DNA from: Opisthocomus hoazin
Taxonomy: Eukaryota > Chordata > Aves > Opisthocomiformes > Opisthocomidae
DNA length: 64,000 bases
Direction: 5' to 3'
Assembly: GCF_030867145.1 (NCBI RefSeq)
Contig: NC_134428.1
Coordinates: 3,906,001-3,970,000, forward strand
Positions within the stretch are counted from its first letter, which is position 1, and the number at the start of each line of letters is the position of its first letter. Shown in pieces: positions 1 to 13,400 of this stretch. Made by a program: the position numbers and the translations under genes. Under the pieces are notes generated by a model, which was given only the letters and a program-made list of their open reading frames with translations, did not search any database and was not told where the DNA came from.

Positions 1-17
1 CTGCACACACAGTACCT

Positions 18-195
18 GGCGGTGCTGCTGGTGCTGTGCTGGTGCTGCTGGTGCTGTGCTGGTGCTGTGCTGGTGGTACTGGTACCGTGCTGGTAGTAGT
101 GGTGCTGTGCTGGTGCTGGTGCTGCTGTACTGGTGCTTCTGGTGCTGTGCCAGTGGTGTTGTGCTGGTGCTGCCGTTGCTGCTGGTGGTGGGCTC
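18..195. repeat. GGTGCTGTGCT-type minisatellite
   Basis: Imperfect tandem copies of GGTGCTGTGCT and GGTGCTGCT units fill this stretch, with drift such as GGTACTGGTACC in the middle. It is low complexity, and its long Leu/Val/Cys-rich open frames are an effect of the repeat, not genes. It lies just upstream of a GC-rich exon-like block. Confidence 0.85.
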
Positions 196-342
196 AGCCC
201 GGAGGCAGTTGCCCGTGCCCTGCCGCTCCTCAGGGCTTGGCTCCTCTGCTGGCAGCCGGCACCCGGCAGCGCCCACCCAATCCTGCCTGCCACCGCTCGT
301 CGGTGAGAGGCAAGGCAGTGCGGTGCCCATTCCTGCTGGGCC

Positions 343-548
343 ATGAAGAGCATCTGGCGGTTCCTGTGCAGGAGGAGGGCACAGAAGAAGCATGTGTCCT
401 TCGGAAGCATCGCTGACAACGAGATCTTGCAGGAGGTCTGGAACAAGCCACACTGCATGTCCATCACCGGGGGCTTGGCCCCAGCGCCGCTGCCGGTGAA
501 GAAGCAGGCGGCTGTTGGTGACAACAACTGCCAGGAGAAGGACGAGAG
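343..548 (+). CDS. Candidate first coding exon, unidentified
   Basis: An ATG at 343 opens a 68-codon frame that ends in a good donor context (AG|GTAACG) at 549. The predicted start is basic (MKSIWRFLCRRR) and is followed by KKHVSF, which fits the K/R-x-V-x-F protein phosphatase 1 docking pattern; a motif this short can occur by chance. The composition is GC-rich and unlike the introns that follow. I do not recognise the protein. It is not the MYH10 N-terminus. It could be the 5' exon of an unrelated gene, a chimeric 5' exon for the truncated myosin locus, or a chance open frame. Confidence 0.25.
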
Positions 549-714
549 GTAACGGGCGCAGGCAGGCGGGAGCTCTTTGGGAAACTCCTGGGCTGTTCTC
601 CTGCCCTGGGGCTTCACTTCTTGCCTGGGCATGTTGGTTCCCAAGGGAGGGAACGATGGAAAGGGCCGTTGTTCTTGCGGTGAGTCCAAGAGGTTGTGCT
701 GTCTGTCTTTCCAG

Positions 715-869
715 GCCCAGACCCAGCGTGTGCCCTGCGGTCCCCAGGGAGCAGGAAAACGAGGGAGGAGCTGCTCCAGGCCATGCAAAACGGGTGTCAG
801 CACCCAGCGCTCGCCACAGGGCAGGAGCTGCTGGAGATAGGCGGTGTGCACCCGCTCTGGGGAGAGCAG
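715..869 (+). CDS. Candidate second exon, unidentified
   Basis: This block is flanked by a polypyrimidine tract with an acceptor (TCTTTCCAG|G) and a donor (CAG|GTAGGA). Joined in phase to the candidate exon at 343-548 it stays open and would encode a Pro/Arg/Ala-rich stretch, but all three frames are open in this GC-rich segment, so the reading frame is not evidence by itself. No family is recognised. Confidence 0.18.
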
Positions 870-3800
870 GTAGGACTCTCCAGCGCGGAGGAGGCGATGG
901 GGAAAAGGGCTGTCGCCTGCCCTTTTGGTGGGCTGCCAGGGAGACAGGGTGTTTGGAAACGGCGTGGAGGGGTTCCTTGTCATCCGGGAACAAATGCTCT
1001 GCCAGGTGTTGTCTCTTCATTTTCCTAATGTTATGTTGAAGCAGTAAGTACACATAACCCAGGGGCTTCTGGGCATACTGATGTTGTTTAGCCCTAGACA
1101 GAAATCAAATGCATAAATGCATGGGGGTGGGCTTGACGTGCTTCACAGCAGAATGCTAGACTGAGCTTTTCACACCTGCTGGACATTTGACATGGTCGTA
1201 AGGAATTGGTGTCCTAATCTCTGCGACAACACTGACCTTAATTCTGTTTCGTAATACAATTTGCAAGACTTGCTAGTGTTCTGTACCGCTGAAAGTTGTA
1301 AGCTGTAGGAAGAAAACGTTTTGACAGGAAGTAGGATTTTCTTAAAGAAAACTAATTCTGTAAATCTTATAGTTCATCTATGACTATTTTACTAGCAAGG
1401 GAGACTTGATTGCGTGAAAGCAGCACTAACGTAAATTTTTCTCTAGTGCTTTTACCATACTTGGCTTTCTCTTCTCCCTCCTCCCTTCCTATTCTCCCAC
1501 TGTATGTCCAGAGGAAGCATGGCACTGTCTGCCTCTTTGTTCATTGACTCTTAGTGCTTTGGAAGAAATATTAAGGAAATCTTGTTTGCTTTTTGTTGCC
1601 AAAGACCAGCTTGCTTACTAATATTACTCTTGTATAATTATGCTTAGTCTCTCCTTTTTGTCCTGTTTCCCTGAGGACATCTTGATGAGCACTAAATTAG
1701 CACTGATATTTTAGGACTGCCTTTAATCCTGTTGCAGAGAAGGTTTATCGGAAACAGCATAATACATGAACGCTTGGTGTTGAAACCAGTACTGACTGCA
1801 GATGCAATACTTCTCTGTTCAAAGACACTGTATTGTTCGATATTTTTAGTTAATCTTAATTTAAGCTCTCCCTTTGAGGACAGCCCCCCAAGATGCAGAA
1901 GGAGTATATAGAACCTGTAATTTGTACAATTAATATTCTTGCTAATTTTCATTACATCTTGACTTACCAAAGATTCCCCAAAGCTTTTTAACTAGTTAAA
2001 GTTTGGGATGGCAATCTAAGCAGAACTTGCTGCTTGATAAATGTAATGTTAAGGATTTATAGGTCTCTGTTACACTGATTTCCGTGTTTCCACTCTGTCC
2101 AATCAGGCTGGTGAGGAATACAAATACCGAGGTGACAATAACGTTAACATCAAGATTGGTTTGTATACCAGTAGGAATGTAATATACAGTGGTCTTAATG
2201 GCTGAGTGGAGGGAAAGAGATTCTTGAAGCAAGAAATGAACTAGAAAAAACAGAAATCCATCATGTTGAAACAGCCTTCTGCCTCATTATTTCCAAATTT
2301 GGAGTAAAATGAGAAATGCTTCTGTCAGTTGAACCTACTGTGCAATATTTCATCTTGCCCTTACTCTTCCCTTCTGTCTCTTGATATTAAATCTGTGTGA
2401 GCTTCTGTGGCTGTGAAGTGATTTTCATGATTTAAATTATCACCCCTTCCTAGACCATCTCTGAATGACATCAGTGGCCATTTCAATTCAGTTTGTTCAA
2501 CAAGTACTTGATTTCTAGAACTAGGTTATAGTATACTGTCTTGTCTTTTTCTTAACTTTTTTGTTACTGTTGGAAAAGTTACAGTACTTTAGGAACTTGT
2601 CACAAGCACTAACCTTTGTCTTTCTCTGTGTCAAAATGTGTTTGGATCCTTGCTCTTTTTTGGTGTTCAACCTCAAGGTTACAAACTTAATTAGGCATAG
2701 TGGTATTTATAGTAAGCAAATCTTTTCTGAAGGCTCAGATGCTTGGGAGTGTCACTTGAAGTGGTTGACTTAAATGTTTTTGCTTAATTTCAAGAAATAA
2801 CTTTCTTTTATTTAAAAATGAGACACGAGTCGCAGTTGTTAAATAAAGAATTCTTAGTTTCATCAATGCTTTTGTCCCCACTTCTGAAGTGAGGTGTTGC
2901 AGCAGATTAGTCAGATCTGTGGTCTTTTTGGTTGATATTCTGACCAACTGATGATGATTTTAACTTTAAATCTCGCTATGCAAGCTCGCCTCATAATTGA
3001 ATTGTGACTGTGCTAGCCTACAGACAAGAAATCAAGACTAAGTGCATTCAACTTCTGAAGTCATTCATGAGATGAATCATTTTGTGCATATTACTCAGCC
3101 AGCACCTGCTTCTACTCTGAAGCTTTAGTTTAAATTAAACTCCATTTGCTTCTAGGTAGTTGTGAAACAGATAATTCACTTCTGCTTGGCTTTAGCCTTC
3201 AGATGACCTACATCAAGACATTATTGCTTGTGCAACAGAAACCTAAATGTATTCCAGTCTTGACAGCCCATTGCACTGTAACAGCACTGCTAGGTGTTGC
3301 GTATTTTGCACAATAACTGGTTCTTGTCAGTCATGTCTGCATTCCTCAGGGGTGTTGAACTAAGAGTTCAGCTATCCTATAACTGCTACTGCTAGCAATT
3401 GCAGTAGCTCGTTTTTCCTCCCTCTTCCTCTTTACTTAAATGTCTTTGTTACCTCTGGCAAGGAAGCATCAAGAAGTAGGAGCAATTTTTATCACTTAAC
3501 ACGTGGAGAGAAGTGGTGAGGGGCTGGTGGTGTTCTGCTCTTTGTCTTCAATGACCAAAGGTTCACATCACCAGCACGATTGCCAGTTTTTATCTTGATG
3601 TATATCTGACTTCCTTTCACTTGTTCATATGTGATGCTTTCGGATATTTGGCTGCTTAGGTCAGTCCTGACAGACTTTATGTGCCTTCCTCAGTGATTCA
3701 GAATTGCAAGGTGTTGTGCACCTCTGTACTGTTTCATAAAGCAAGGTGAACTAAAGCTCGTGGCTTTCTGAATACTCTGGGGCATTAAAATTCTTTGTAT

Positions 3801-6800
3801 TCTAGGGCTTTTTTCAGAGTGATGGTAAAGCTGTCAGATGATGTGTAGAAGGGAAATCCGGAAGAAAAAGCACGAAAAAATGTCTACCTCTGTAAGTGTG
3901 TTTGATCTGAAGCTGCTTAGGGAAATTCTCAGGCTGGGAATGTTCCTTTGAGGAAAACATCAGGGAATCACTCTCAAACTGAAGGGTTAGTAAATAGAAA
4001 AACGATGGTAGCAAACTGCAAGGACCAAAGTCTTAATCTCAGGGATGGAATAGCTGACTAACAGTGCTGCATGGGAACGTTTGGCAGAGAGCATTTGGTA
4101 CCAAAGCACCCAGGTGTTAGCTGCTGGGTGCCATCTCTTTGAGATTCCTGTTCAGATCTGGGAATCTGCAGACCGATATACTGATGATTGGTGTCAAACA
4201 CGTTGGTTGAAACAGTTCCAAAGTGTAAAACTAGCCTTTGCAGGAACGTACATGTGTATACACGCATATAATTGTATACAGAGACTCCATGTGGGTTTTC
4301 TAAAGAGATTTCATGCCTTGCAGATGCGTTGATCTGTGGGTGAATCTGTACAGACAAGGGAGGGATCTCTGTTAGGGACTGTGTGGCTTCCCAAAAGTAA
4401 TTTGATAACGATGCTAATCAGAGGGTCTTAACTGTAATACGAGGAAAGACCTTCATATGTGTAAAGAACTGGTTAAAGTTTGGTTGATCTTGTCCATTGT
4501 TTTCTTCTTTTTACGGTTTCGCAGGTTTATTGCTGAAAACCCTGTGGAACCTAGAGTCATCATGTGCGTGCTTCTTATTTATAAACGTCTTGCCTGGAAA
4601 AGAGAAGGGGTTGTGAGGGGATACTTGGCTTATATTGTTATTTAGGGTAGCAAAAACGAGAGCCTGATGTGAGAAACTGTACCTCGGTGTACGGGATGTT
4701 AAAATAGCATGTGAGACTGTGTACCACGCCACAATGGCAGTGTACTGGGGGGAACGGACTTTGTTAGTAGTGTTGGAGCTGTTACTGCTTGAGTAGGAGC
4801 TGTAGGGGATCACAGAATAGAATCATAGAAAGTTTTGGGTCGAAAGGGACCTCCAGAGGTCATCTAGTCCAAAGCCCCCGCAGCGAGCAGGGACACCACT
4901 AACTAGATCAGGTTGCTCAGAGCCCTGTCCAACCTGGTCTTGAATGTTTCCAGGGATGGGGCCTCCACTGCCTCTCTGGGCAACCCCTTCCAGTGTTTCA
5001 CAACCCTCATTGTAAAAGAATTTCTTCCTTATATCCAGCCTAAACCTACCCTGTTTTAGTTTAAAACCATTACCCCTCGTCCTGTCACTGCTGTCTCTAC
5101 TAAAAAGATTGTCCCCATCTTTCCTGTCGGCTTCCTTTAAGTACTGAAAGGCTGCAATCAGGTCTCCCCTCAGCCTTCTCTTCTCCAGGCTGAACAAGCC
5201 CAACTCTCTCAGCCTGTCCTCATAGGAGAGGTGCTCCAGCCCTTGGATCATTTTTGTAGCCCTCCTTTGGACCCGCTCCAACAGCTTCACAGGATGAAAC
5301 AGATCTGTGGAAATCTAAATGCAGTGTTCAGCAATGATTATAGGTCAGGTAGGGAATGTGAGGAGTAACTGGAAAAGAGATCAAATCAGGAAACACTTTT
5401 GCCGTAGAGTTTTATGATATATTTTATCTTTGACACTTTGTGCAGCTCTGGCCTTCACTGCTTTGGGCGAAGGGGAAATATGACAGGAAGATATTCAAAA
5501 ATGAGCTGAAATGAACAAAACTGTATTCAGCATAGGAATGATAATTTGGGCCAGATTTAAGAGAAGTCTAAATCTGAAGTGGCACAGGGAGAGGGAACAG
5601 TGATCCTCACCTCATCTCTTCCTGTGGGAGAGCAAAGGGTCGTTACTTGAAATTTGCAAATGACCATGTTCAAAACAACAAAAAGAAGCATTTTTTTTAA
5701 CAGCATAGATAAATTGTGATAGTCTGCACCTCAGGATATAGTGGATGCTGAAAGCCTATGCTTGTCCAAAAAGCCATTTGAGGAATACGTGAACCTGAAG
5801 TCTGAGGATAATGGATCAGGAAATTGCAGGAGAACTTGCTGGCTACTGGGAAAGCGTGGTGGGGAATCACCTTTGCCCTGCTAATTTTGACTCTGAGGTT
5901 ATCTGCTGTTGGAGTAGGATACTGATTCCAGTTGTATATGGTCTTTCTTGCTATGTCAGTAAGTTTACTTTGTAAGCTGCATATAAAAGTGCACGTGGGT
6001 TAAATGGTAATTGTCTGTCTTCATTGTGCTGGAGGGCGGTGGAGCGCGATGGCTTCATGTGTACCTCACTGCACAGTGCACAGGAGTGGTAGCGGTGCAG
6101 GAGTCTGCTGCAGCGGGCTTCCAGGAGGCTGAGGAGACCACTGGAAACTGTAGCACAGCTGTTTGTTATGACTGCATGGAGTTTAATTGGTCTTTATTGG
6201 GGTGCTTTCCATAAGTATTATTTCTTACTGCATTGAAGTGTTAAACTGGCTGAGAAGAGGCAACTGGGTAAAATGTCATTGTATCTCTTTTTAGAGCAGT
6301 AATTGTTCATGGTGACATTCAGCATTTCAAATGAAACAGATTTAAAAGATGAGGTTGTGTTTTGTGTTTTTTTGTTTTTGTTGTGGTTTTTTTTTTTCCC
6401 CTCCATAAATCCACAGGGGAGACATTGGCTTTAGTACAGGAATGAATTCACAGCAGTTACTGGGTCAAAAATTCCTACAATGATTATCCTCCTTTTTCTT
6501 GTATCTTTTTTTTTTTCACATCTCTCTCTTATTGAACACTAAGGCTGGAAGAGAGGGGGTATTAGGTGCTGATAATAGATGGAGAAAAGTTATAGTTGGT
6601 GGGGAGATGCTCCTCTTGTTCCCTCCCTGCTTTCCGTAGGGAGATGTTATGCCCCTTAGGGTAATATACGCTAGATTTTTAGATGGAAGCAATATTAAGC
6701 TATGTAGAAGGAAAGAAAAATGATCCAAAGTATTTTGTAAATGATTGTTCATGACCATTTCTGATAGTCAAGGATTACTTTAATTAGCAGCAGAGAAAGT

Positions 6801-9800
6801 GAAGCTGTCAGATGGATGTTAGTGGTTTGTAATTCGAGAAACAAATGTTTGTGTTGGGTCTATGTGTACGAGGAAGAGAGAGAAGAGGATTTTAAGGACT
6901 TCTACCTCTGTATAGAGGTATATATATATATAAAAATATATATGTTCCTCTTAAGGAACATATGATGCTTATGTTTAGGAAAATGACAAAGGGGAGAAAA
7001 TGCTTGTGTGTGTGTGTGCGCACAAGTGCATGTGAGTAAAAATTCTTTTGACCTTAAAGCAATGAAGGTCAATGTCTTTCCTCCAAAGGAAAGCAGATTT
7101 GAATATGCCAGTATACCTGTGAATTTTTCTTTGAAAACTGAAGGACGGGTTTATTTTGTGCAATTTCAAATTGTTGTGCTGAAATAGAGTTTTTTGGGAA
7201 CTTAATGACAGTTTAGGCACAAGAGGGTAGGGAAAGTGTGGTGTTTGTCCTCTGAATTGTTGAAGTTCTTTAAAAACTATTCAGAATCAAACCTAAAGGA
7301 GATCTGTGTATGAAATATAAGAAACTAGCATTAACTTGGGTCCTTTGAGGAAAGGATTGTAAAGTTTGAACTGTCTTGCTGAACTTTAGAGATTCATCCC
7401 CCTTGAACCCCCCCCCATCTTAATTACAGACAAATGTTTATCTTGAACATTGCTTACTGTATGAAGTCAGTTGTGCTGTACTTTTCCACACTCACAAGGA
7501 AGCCTCAACAGTTTGGCATGTAAAATGGTGAAAGCTCACGAGCTTTTGTCTCCTGAAATGTCTCAGGAGACTGTAACAGTGACTTTTACATGCTCTCTTG
7601 GGAAAGTGTTTTAGAACTTCTTATGATGTTCAGTGACTGGAAAAAGTAATGACTCCACTGCTGAAGTACAGGTATAAGAAATCTATACAGCAAATCTGGG
7701 ACTTAATGAGTATGCTTATCTGAAAATATTTTCAAGGGCTTGTTATGAGTCTTGGAAAATATCCATCAGAAAAATGCTTACAACTTTTTAGCCTAGCTAT
7801 TGCTAGGTGGTGTGTTAAAATCCCTGGTGTGTGTAATGTGGCTGAGCTTACTGGGGGTGGGGTGATGTGCTAGATGAGCTGTGTCCGGCCCTGTGTGTGA
7901 CTGGGGACAAAAAGCCAAACCGCTGACTGGGTTGTGTTAAAGTTAGAGAGCCTAGCTATGTACTGTCATCATACTTGCTGTCTTTCCAAACTTGTGGAGT
8001 TCAGGCATAATGAAACAGCTTGGGAAGAGCCCACTAAAGTAGAAGTTGGTTCACGGCCAGTTTTAAGTGATTAGTGCTTTCTTATTTGTTTGGGAAGGAG
8101 AAGAGCAAAAGTTAAATGAGTGAGCTTAAATGGCAGATATTGCAATTAAAGGACCTCCTTGAATCATTGTTTCAGTTGACAGTGTGATCTTTGTCTAGGC
8201 AGAATTGTGCTACACGGGAAACAGGGCAGCTTAAGCAGTGTTGATGGAGAATAGAAACCACTGCTATGCTGAATACTCTACAGTCTAAATAAACCTTTTC
8301 CAGCCTGTGGCTTGCCAACTACTACTAATCCTAGGTTACTTCTAAGCAGCATGCAAATAAAAACTGAAAAGTAAGCATAGGGACAACCTGTGTAGAAGAC
8401 TTAGGAGCTGCTTGTGTCTACTGGGAAAGGTCCATGACAGCCACAAATCGGGGCGGCTGAGGACTGCTCTCCTGTGTCATGAGAAGAGCAACAGGCATAA
8501 GCAAGTCCTTGCAGCTCTAGCTGAAACCTTTTAAGAAGTTACTGCCTTATGGATTCTTACTGCCCTTCAGCTAAGTTAAAGCACTAAACACTTGTGTGAG
8601 AACCATTTGTTGGCTTTGACAGATATCAGTCGTGTAAGCTGTTGTAGCTGGCCCCACTGGCTCGATGGCATGGTGCGCTGGGAGCACTCTGTCGAAGTTG
8701 TTTCCCTCTTCATGTAGTGGCTGTTCGTACAGCTCTGCCATTGCTGTCAGCGTGGATCAGCCCTTGGGACTGTGCTGTTTTCTCTGGTGTTTCTCCAAAC
8801 TGAAGGCTGACTCGTATTCTCTTAAACTACAGCAGTCACCGGTTTCAAAAGGCTAAATAAATTTGGTACTAGAATAGATTAACGGTGTTTGCAAGTTGCC
8901 TTATAAATCCATACCTGTTTGAATGAATTTGTGTGAACAGGTAACTTCTGCTCACAAATGTAGTAAATGTTTCAGTTTCTAAGTTAGACTTACTAAAGCT
9001 TCTCCTAACAATAGTTAATAAAGGTAGTGAGGGACTGTCAGTGAAAACATAAACCAGCTCTTTGAGCTTCTTCAAGCTTAAAGAGGACTAAAAAACTTCA
9101 AATTTGATCTGGTATGTAATGGAGAAGCTACCCACAGCTTCATTAAGTGGGCAGCATGTAGTCTAACAGCTATTTCTTTTCTCCTTTTGTGCTGATTCAG
9201 CCCTGGCTAGCAACTCTGAAAACAAATGTCACAATTTTTTCTTGAGGAATTTGGGTAATTTCAAGCAAATGTTGCAAATACCAAACTCGTGACTTCTAAA
9301 ATAGCCTCAATTCATAGCTTGGCATACCCTTCCGGGGTGTGATGATGCTGCGTTAGGTTAGCCGCTTGTGCTCTGTCTGTGCTGGGGCGCTTGTGCAGCA
9401 GTTTGGGCGATCTGGGGTGAGCAAGGGAATAATGAGTGTGGTCATGAAGTCTGCTGTAGACATGCAAGAAATACTTGTATTCACTGCTACAGTTCACTGT
9501 AAACAAGTTGTAGGGTAAATTGTGACTGGGGTTTGGCTGACCTCTGCTTTGCTTCATTTGCTAATAATTAACTCCATGTACTTAGCAGTAAGTCAGCAAG
9601 CAAAACTGAAGTGTGGCTGTTGTGATTTATCCCAAATCTCACATCTTTTAGAGTAAGGGATAGAACCACATTTTTTTTAAAAAAGCTTTTGTTATTTTAA
9701 CTTCACAAATAACAGGAACACCTACAGAGTGTCTACATCAATGCCCCCACCTCACAGTGCAGAGGTGCTTTCTCAGTCCTTTACTAAAGGCTTGGTGATA

Positions 9801-10312
9801 TTTTGGAGTCACTAGACAAAGTACACGAAAGAGGCAAGAGTGAAGTACTGGTCTGTCAAAAGTGGTTTGTGGCAGTTCAGCCTGACAGCTTTCTCAGATA
9901 GGCTGGTTTCTAGGTAGAGGAAATGTAGTAGACATTGGCTGTCTGTGTCTTCTATCGTGATGCATAGGAAGTATTAGGTAAACAGGCAAAGCTGGGAATT
10001 GATAGTTGATTTAAAACAGCATTGTTGTGTTTTGTCTTTGAAGTGGACAGTGTTGGGCTGGACAGGGAGTTTTGATGTAATTCTTCATGGACTGGTGCCT
10101 AAGCCAGCATTGGGGGCTTGCAGTGTTTTGTGGAACAAGTGCCTGAGCACTGATGAAGCAGAACTGATAAATATTGTTGTTCTAAATCTTAAAACAACTG
10201 GATGTCCATGAGGAGTGGAGTGCACCTGAATTTGATCTTACTCCTAGTATAAATTAGTGTTGCATGTTTTAGGACAAAGAGTAAGAACATCTGCAAGTCC
10301 ATTGCTTGACAG
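870..10312. other. AT-rich non-coding DNA plus one CR1
   Basis: Intron-like sequence with no exon I can recognise on either strand. It holds one antisense CR1 (listed separately), a TA-rich patch near 6915-6945, a short GT run near 7008-7020, and T or A runs near 6370-6400 and 6505-6520. I looked for the MYH10 exon that should precede the 28-nt exon (encoding the YSGLFCVVINPY region) and did not see it. Confidence 0.6.
4811..5291 (-). mobile_element. CR1 LINE fragment, 3' end, antisense
   Basis: Read on the minus strand this is the 3' part of a CR1 non-LTR retrotransposon: the end of the reverse-transcriptase ORF ([21 protein letters not shown], then the [20 protein letters not shown] region), and a terminal tail matching TTCTATGATTCTATTCTGTG at the low-coordinate end. 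It is 5'-truncated, about 480 bp, as most CR1 copies are. About 155 codons remain open, but they are only the C-terminal fragment of ORF2. Confidence 0.93.
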
Positions 10313-10407
10313 GTTCAAAGAAAGAAGTCTTGGCTGTAAAATCTGACCAACAGATCAATAAGCTGATGATGACAAGGCAAGAAGAAAAAGATAAATGCAG
10401 TTTCAAG
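10313..10407 (+). CDS. Candidate orphan exon, Lys-rich
   Basis: A TTGACAG acceptor precedes, and an AAG|GTACAT donor follows, a 95-nt block. One of its frames is open and reads SKKEVLAVKSDQQINKLMMT and continues with a charged stretch; the other two frames have stops. The peptide looks like a charged coiled-coil segment. It does not match MYH10 at the expected place, and I cannot assign it. Confidence 0.22.
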
Positions 10408-13400
10408 GTACATCGAGAGATACTTTTTTTTCCACTAAAGAGTACTGGTGTCCTTGACTGCTTCTGACCTCCAGAGGTTCCTTCATGCTTTTAGAAGGAT
10501 GGTGCAATGATTCTACTCACCTTTCTTGAAGATACCTGTGATGTCTCCATCCTTTTAGTCACCTGAAACCTCCCAAAGAGTAACCTGACAATGATACTGT
10601 CCTTTAGCACCGGTGGATGCATTGCATCAGATGCTATAGGCATGTGTAGGTTCAACTTCCTTAAATAGTACTGGCTTGATTAAATTTGGGTATTATAACT
10701 TCAAATGTCAACTTTATAGTGTTAGCAAATTACTTGCTTTCTGAAGAGTTCACTCGAATGTTTAATGAGTTACTGTTGGCAAAATACTGACTGTATTCCT
10801 GTAACCTGCTCTTGTCTTTTTGTGAAGTTGCAGAATGTATGTTGAAGAGTGAATGATTCAGCTGTACGTAGATTATTGCACAACTAAAGGTAGAGGTGAA
10901 ATGTAGGATAAACAGTGCTGTTGCAGAAATCTCATGGTGAGCATAAGTGTGTCAGGGTATATTTGCTCTGCAGTAAGGTAGGTACTCAGCAAACAAACTT
11001 GTGCCTGTCAGTCTTCCTATTATGTCTGTTTTAAGTCACTTCATAGTGTTAAGTGTTTGATGATAGTTTGTGGAGTAACTAGGCAACATTTTAAGGACAA
11101 ACACAAAATATAAAGGCATGTTTCATCTCTGTAACCAGATCTCTGTGCTTATCAGTCTAGTAGGACTTGGTTTAAAGAAGAAAAAGTTATTCAGAGCTTG
11201 GAATTGAAGAATGGCAGATTGTCAGACTACCTGCGTGCTTTATAATGTTATGTAGCATTTATGACCCAGTCCTGTGAATACTTTGGTAACACCAAAATCT
11301 GTGCTGATGGGAAGGTCTGTTTCCTCCAGGCAGTGATCCATTTTCACAAAACTTGTCAGCAATCCAGTTTTTAAATGTCCTTGAATAGACTGATATTCGA
11401 GCCTGTTCACCTACAGTAGAGGACAAATATACACAGATCTTCCAAGCCTGACATCCACAACAAACAAGACTATCAACCAGGGAACCAAGCTTTTCTTGGT
11501 TATGGTCTATGGCACCGGAGCACTGAATACTGTCTAAATATAAACAAGAACCTTCCACCGGCCCCTACACCACTGCCTCTTTCAGAAACATAATTTCTCC
11601 CATCTGAGAAATATCAAAGAGGTTGCCTCTTCCACCCCAACAAAAGCAGCAACTTTTTTGGTTATGCCTGCTGCAGAAATGGGACTGGCACTTGATCACT
11701 GCTGAATAGATATTTCGTGCTCTGGAGAGATGAAAGGAAAGGCTGTGTGTCAAAATGAATGATCCACAAGAGTCTTGCACTTGGGTTTTGGTAAGGACAA
11801 CCCTTGATGTACCTGCAACTAAGAACCATTGCCCTCTCCAGAGTTTCCTGCTGGTTGATGGCTGGATGTATAGAAACCCACAGCATTTTCTTCAGCCTGA
11901 GTTGGGAAAGCAGATTAATACTCGCATGCATCTGTTTTCATTGCTTTTCTAGAATTAGCCTTTTTATCTTGGCACACTTAATTCATGTTCTTAGCTAAAT
12001 AAAGGCTGGATGCAAAAGGGAAGGCGCTTATAGGAAGGGTGGTAGGATAGCGAGACAGTCAATGTTTGTATGCAAGCTACTGTGTTTGACAGGAGTTGTA
12101 GTTGCAGTTGAAGTAGTCAGAGATAATTTAAATTTGAAAGTAATACATCTGTGGAATTGTTTTAATAGATTTACGTATTTCTGCTAAGCTCAAAAACTGG
12201 CTTTCTAGTTGGGCAGTTCACTGTGGGATAGCTCCAGATGGCTGCTTCCATTCGTTCCGCATCAAATTGTGAGGGATAGATGCTGATCGGGGCATTTGCA
12301 ATACTTAAGATGTCAGTGTAGTCAAGGGCAATTGGAGCAAAGACAGTTGTAGAGGGTGGGCATCCATTTACTTGTAAACTCTGTTCTGTGAGAAAATCTG
12401 TGCTTGCAATGCTACTGCCTTTGAGTTTCCGTAGGAAGCTTGAAGACAGATTCTTCCTTTTCTGTTTGATTATCTTGTACCAATTTATGAATGACTATGG
12501 TGTGACCAAAGCAGAATGAAGTCGTGCTTTTATGAAAAGCTGCTTTGTTAAAATACAGTCATTCCTTTGTAGGCAGCCTCTATGACTTTGAGCTATGACT
12601 TCTCAGAACATCCTGCCTGAACCAATTACTCAACAAATGTGTTTAATGTACATCTGGAACTTCCCCCAGAGTTAACAGGGATTTTATTGGGTCTGGCCTA
12701 TTAGTTAAGGGGGGGAAAGAATCCTTCTGTAGTTTGGCAAGAGAAGGGATGGGGAATAAGATGTTTTGTATTCTGATGGTCGAAACTTCCTGCATTATAT
12801 TATATATACATAGTAAGGTAAACATCAGGATCTATTCTTACTGGATTTTCAAATAAGAAAACACAGCAACTCTTTTGCAGCCAAGCTACAGATTTGTTTG
12901 AGGAGCTGCCAAGTGCTGTGCCCAGAGCATGTTTCTTTGGGGAGACAAGAGCAAAGTGGGGTTTGAGAGTGTAGGGGAAAAATGGCTTTCAGAGCTGTAA
13001 TTCTTCTTGTCCTTCTTGTATTCTGGTAATTCTCCTTGGTATCTCTTTAAAGCGTTTATACTGTTCAGTGTTGTGCGACGGGGTTTCCCTAATGTGGCTG
13101 CTGCTGCTTATATCAATAAGATGTCTTTCAGCTCTACAGTAGTAGATGTTAACGCAGCAGCTGATTGTTGCCTTGAAGTGTAAGAGTCTTCCTTTGGGAA
13201 GCAAAAGGAGAAGGAGAGCAAGAGTGAAAGAAACACTCCGATGTCTGACACTTGCAGATGCTAAATATATAGCTTGAAATAGTGTAAGCTGATCTATTAG
13301 CCACTGCCAAAAGAATACGACCCCCTCCAGTTATTCATTGCTCTGTCTCCCTTGTGCTGTCTGCTCCTTTCTTCCCTTTTGTATATTTTGATAGGATTAG

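Noticed and set aside
36..451. Overlapping Leu/Val/Cys-rich open frames at the left edge
   Set aside because: They come from the GGTGCTGTGCT minisatellite and are open in several frames.
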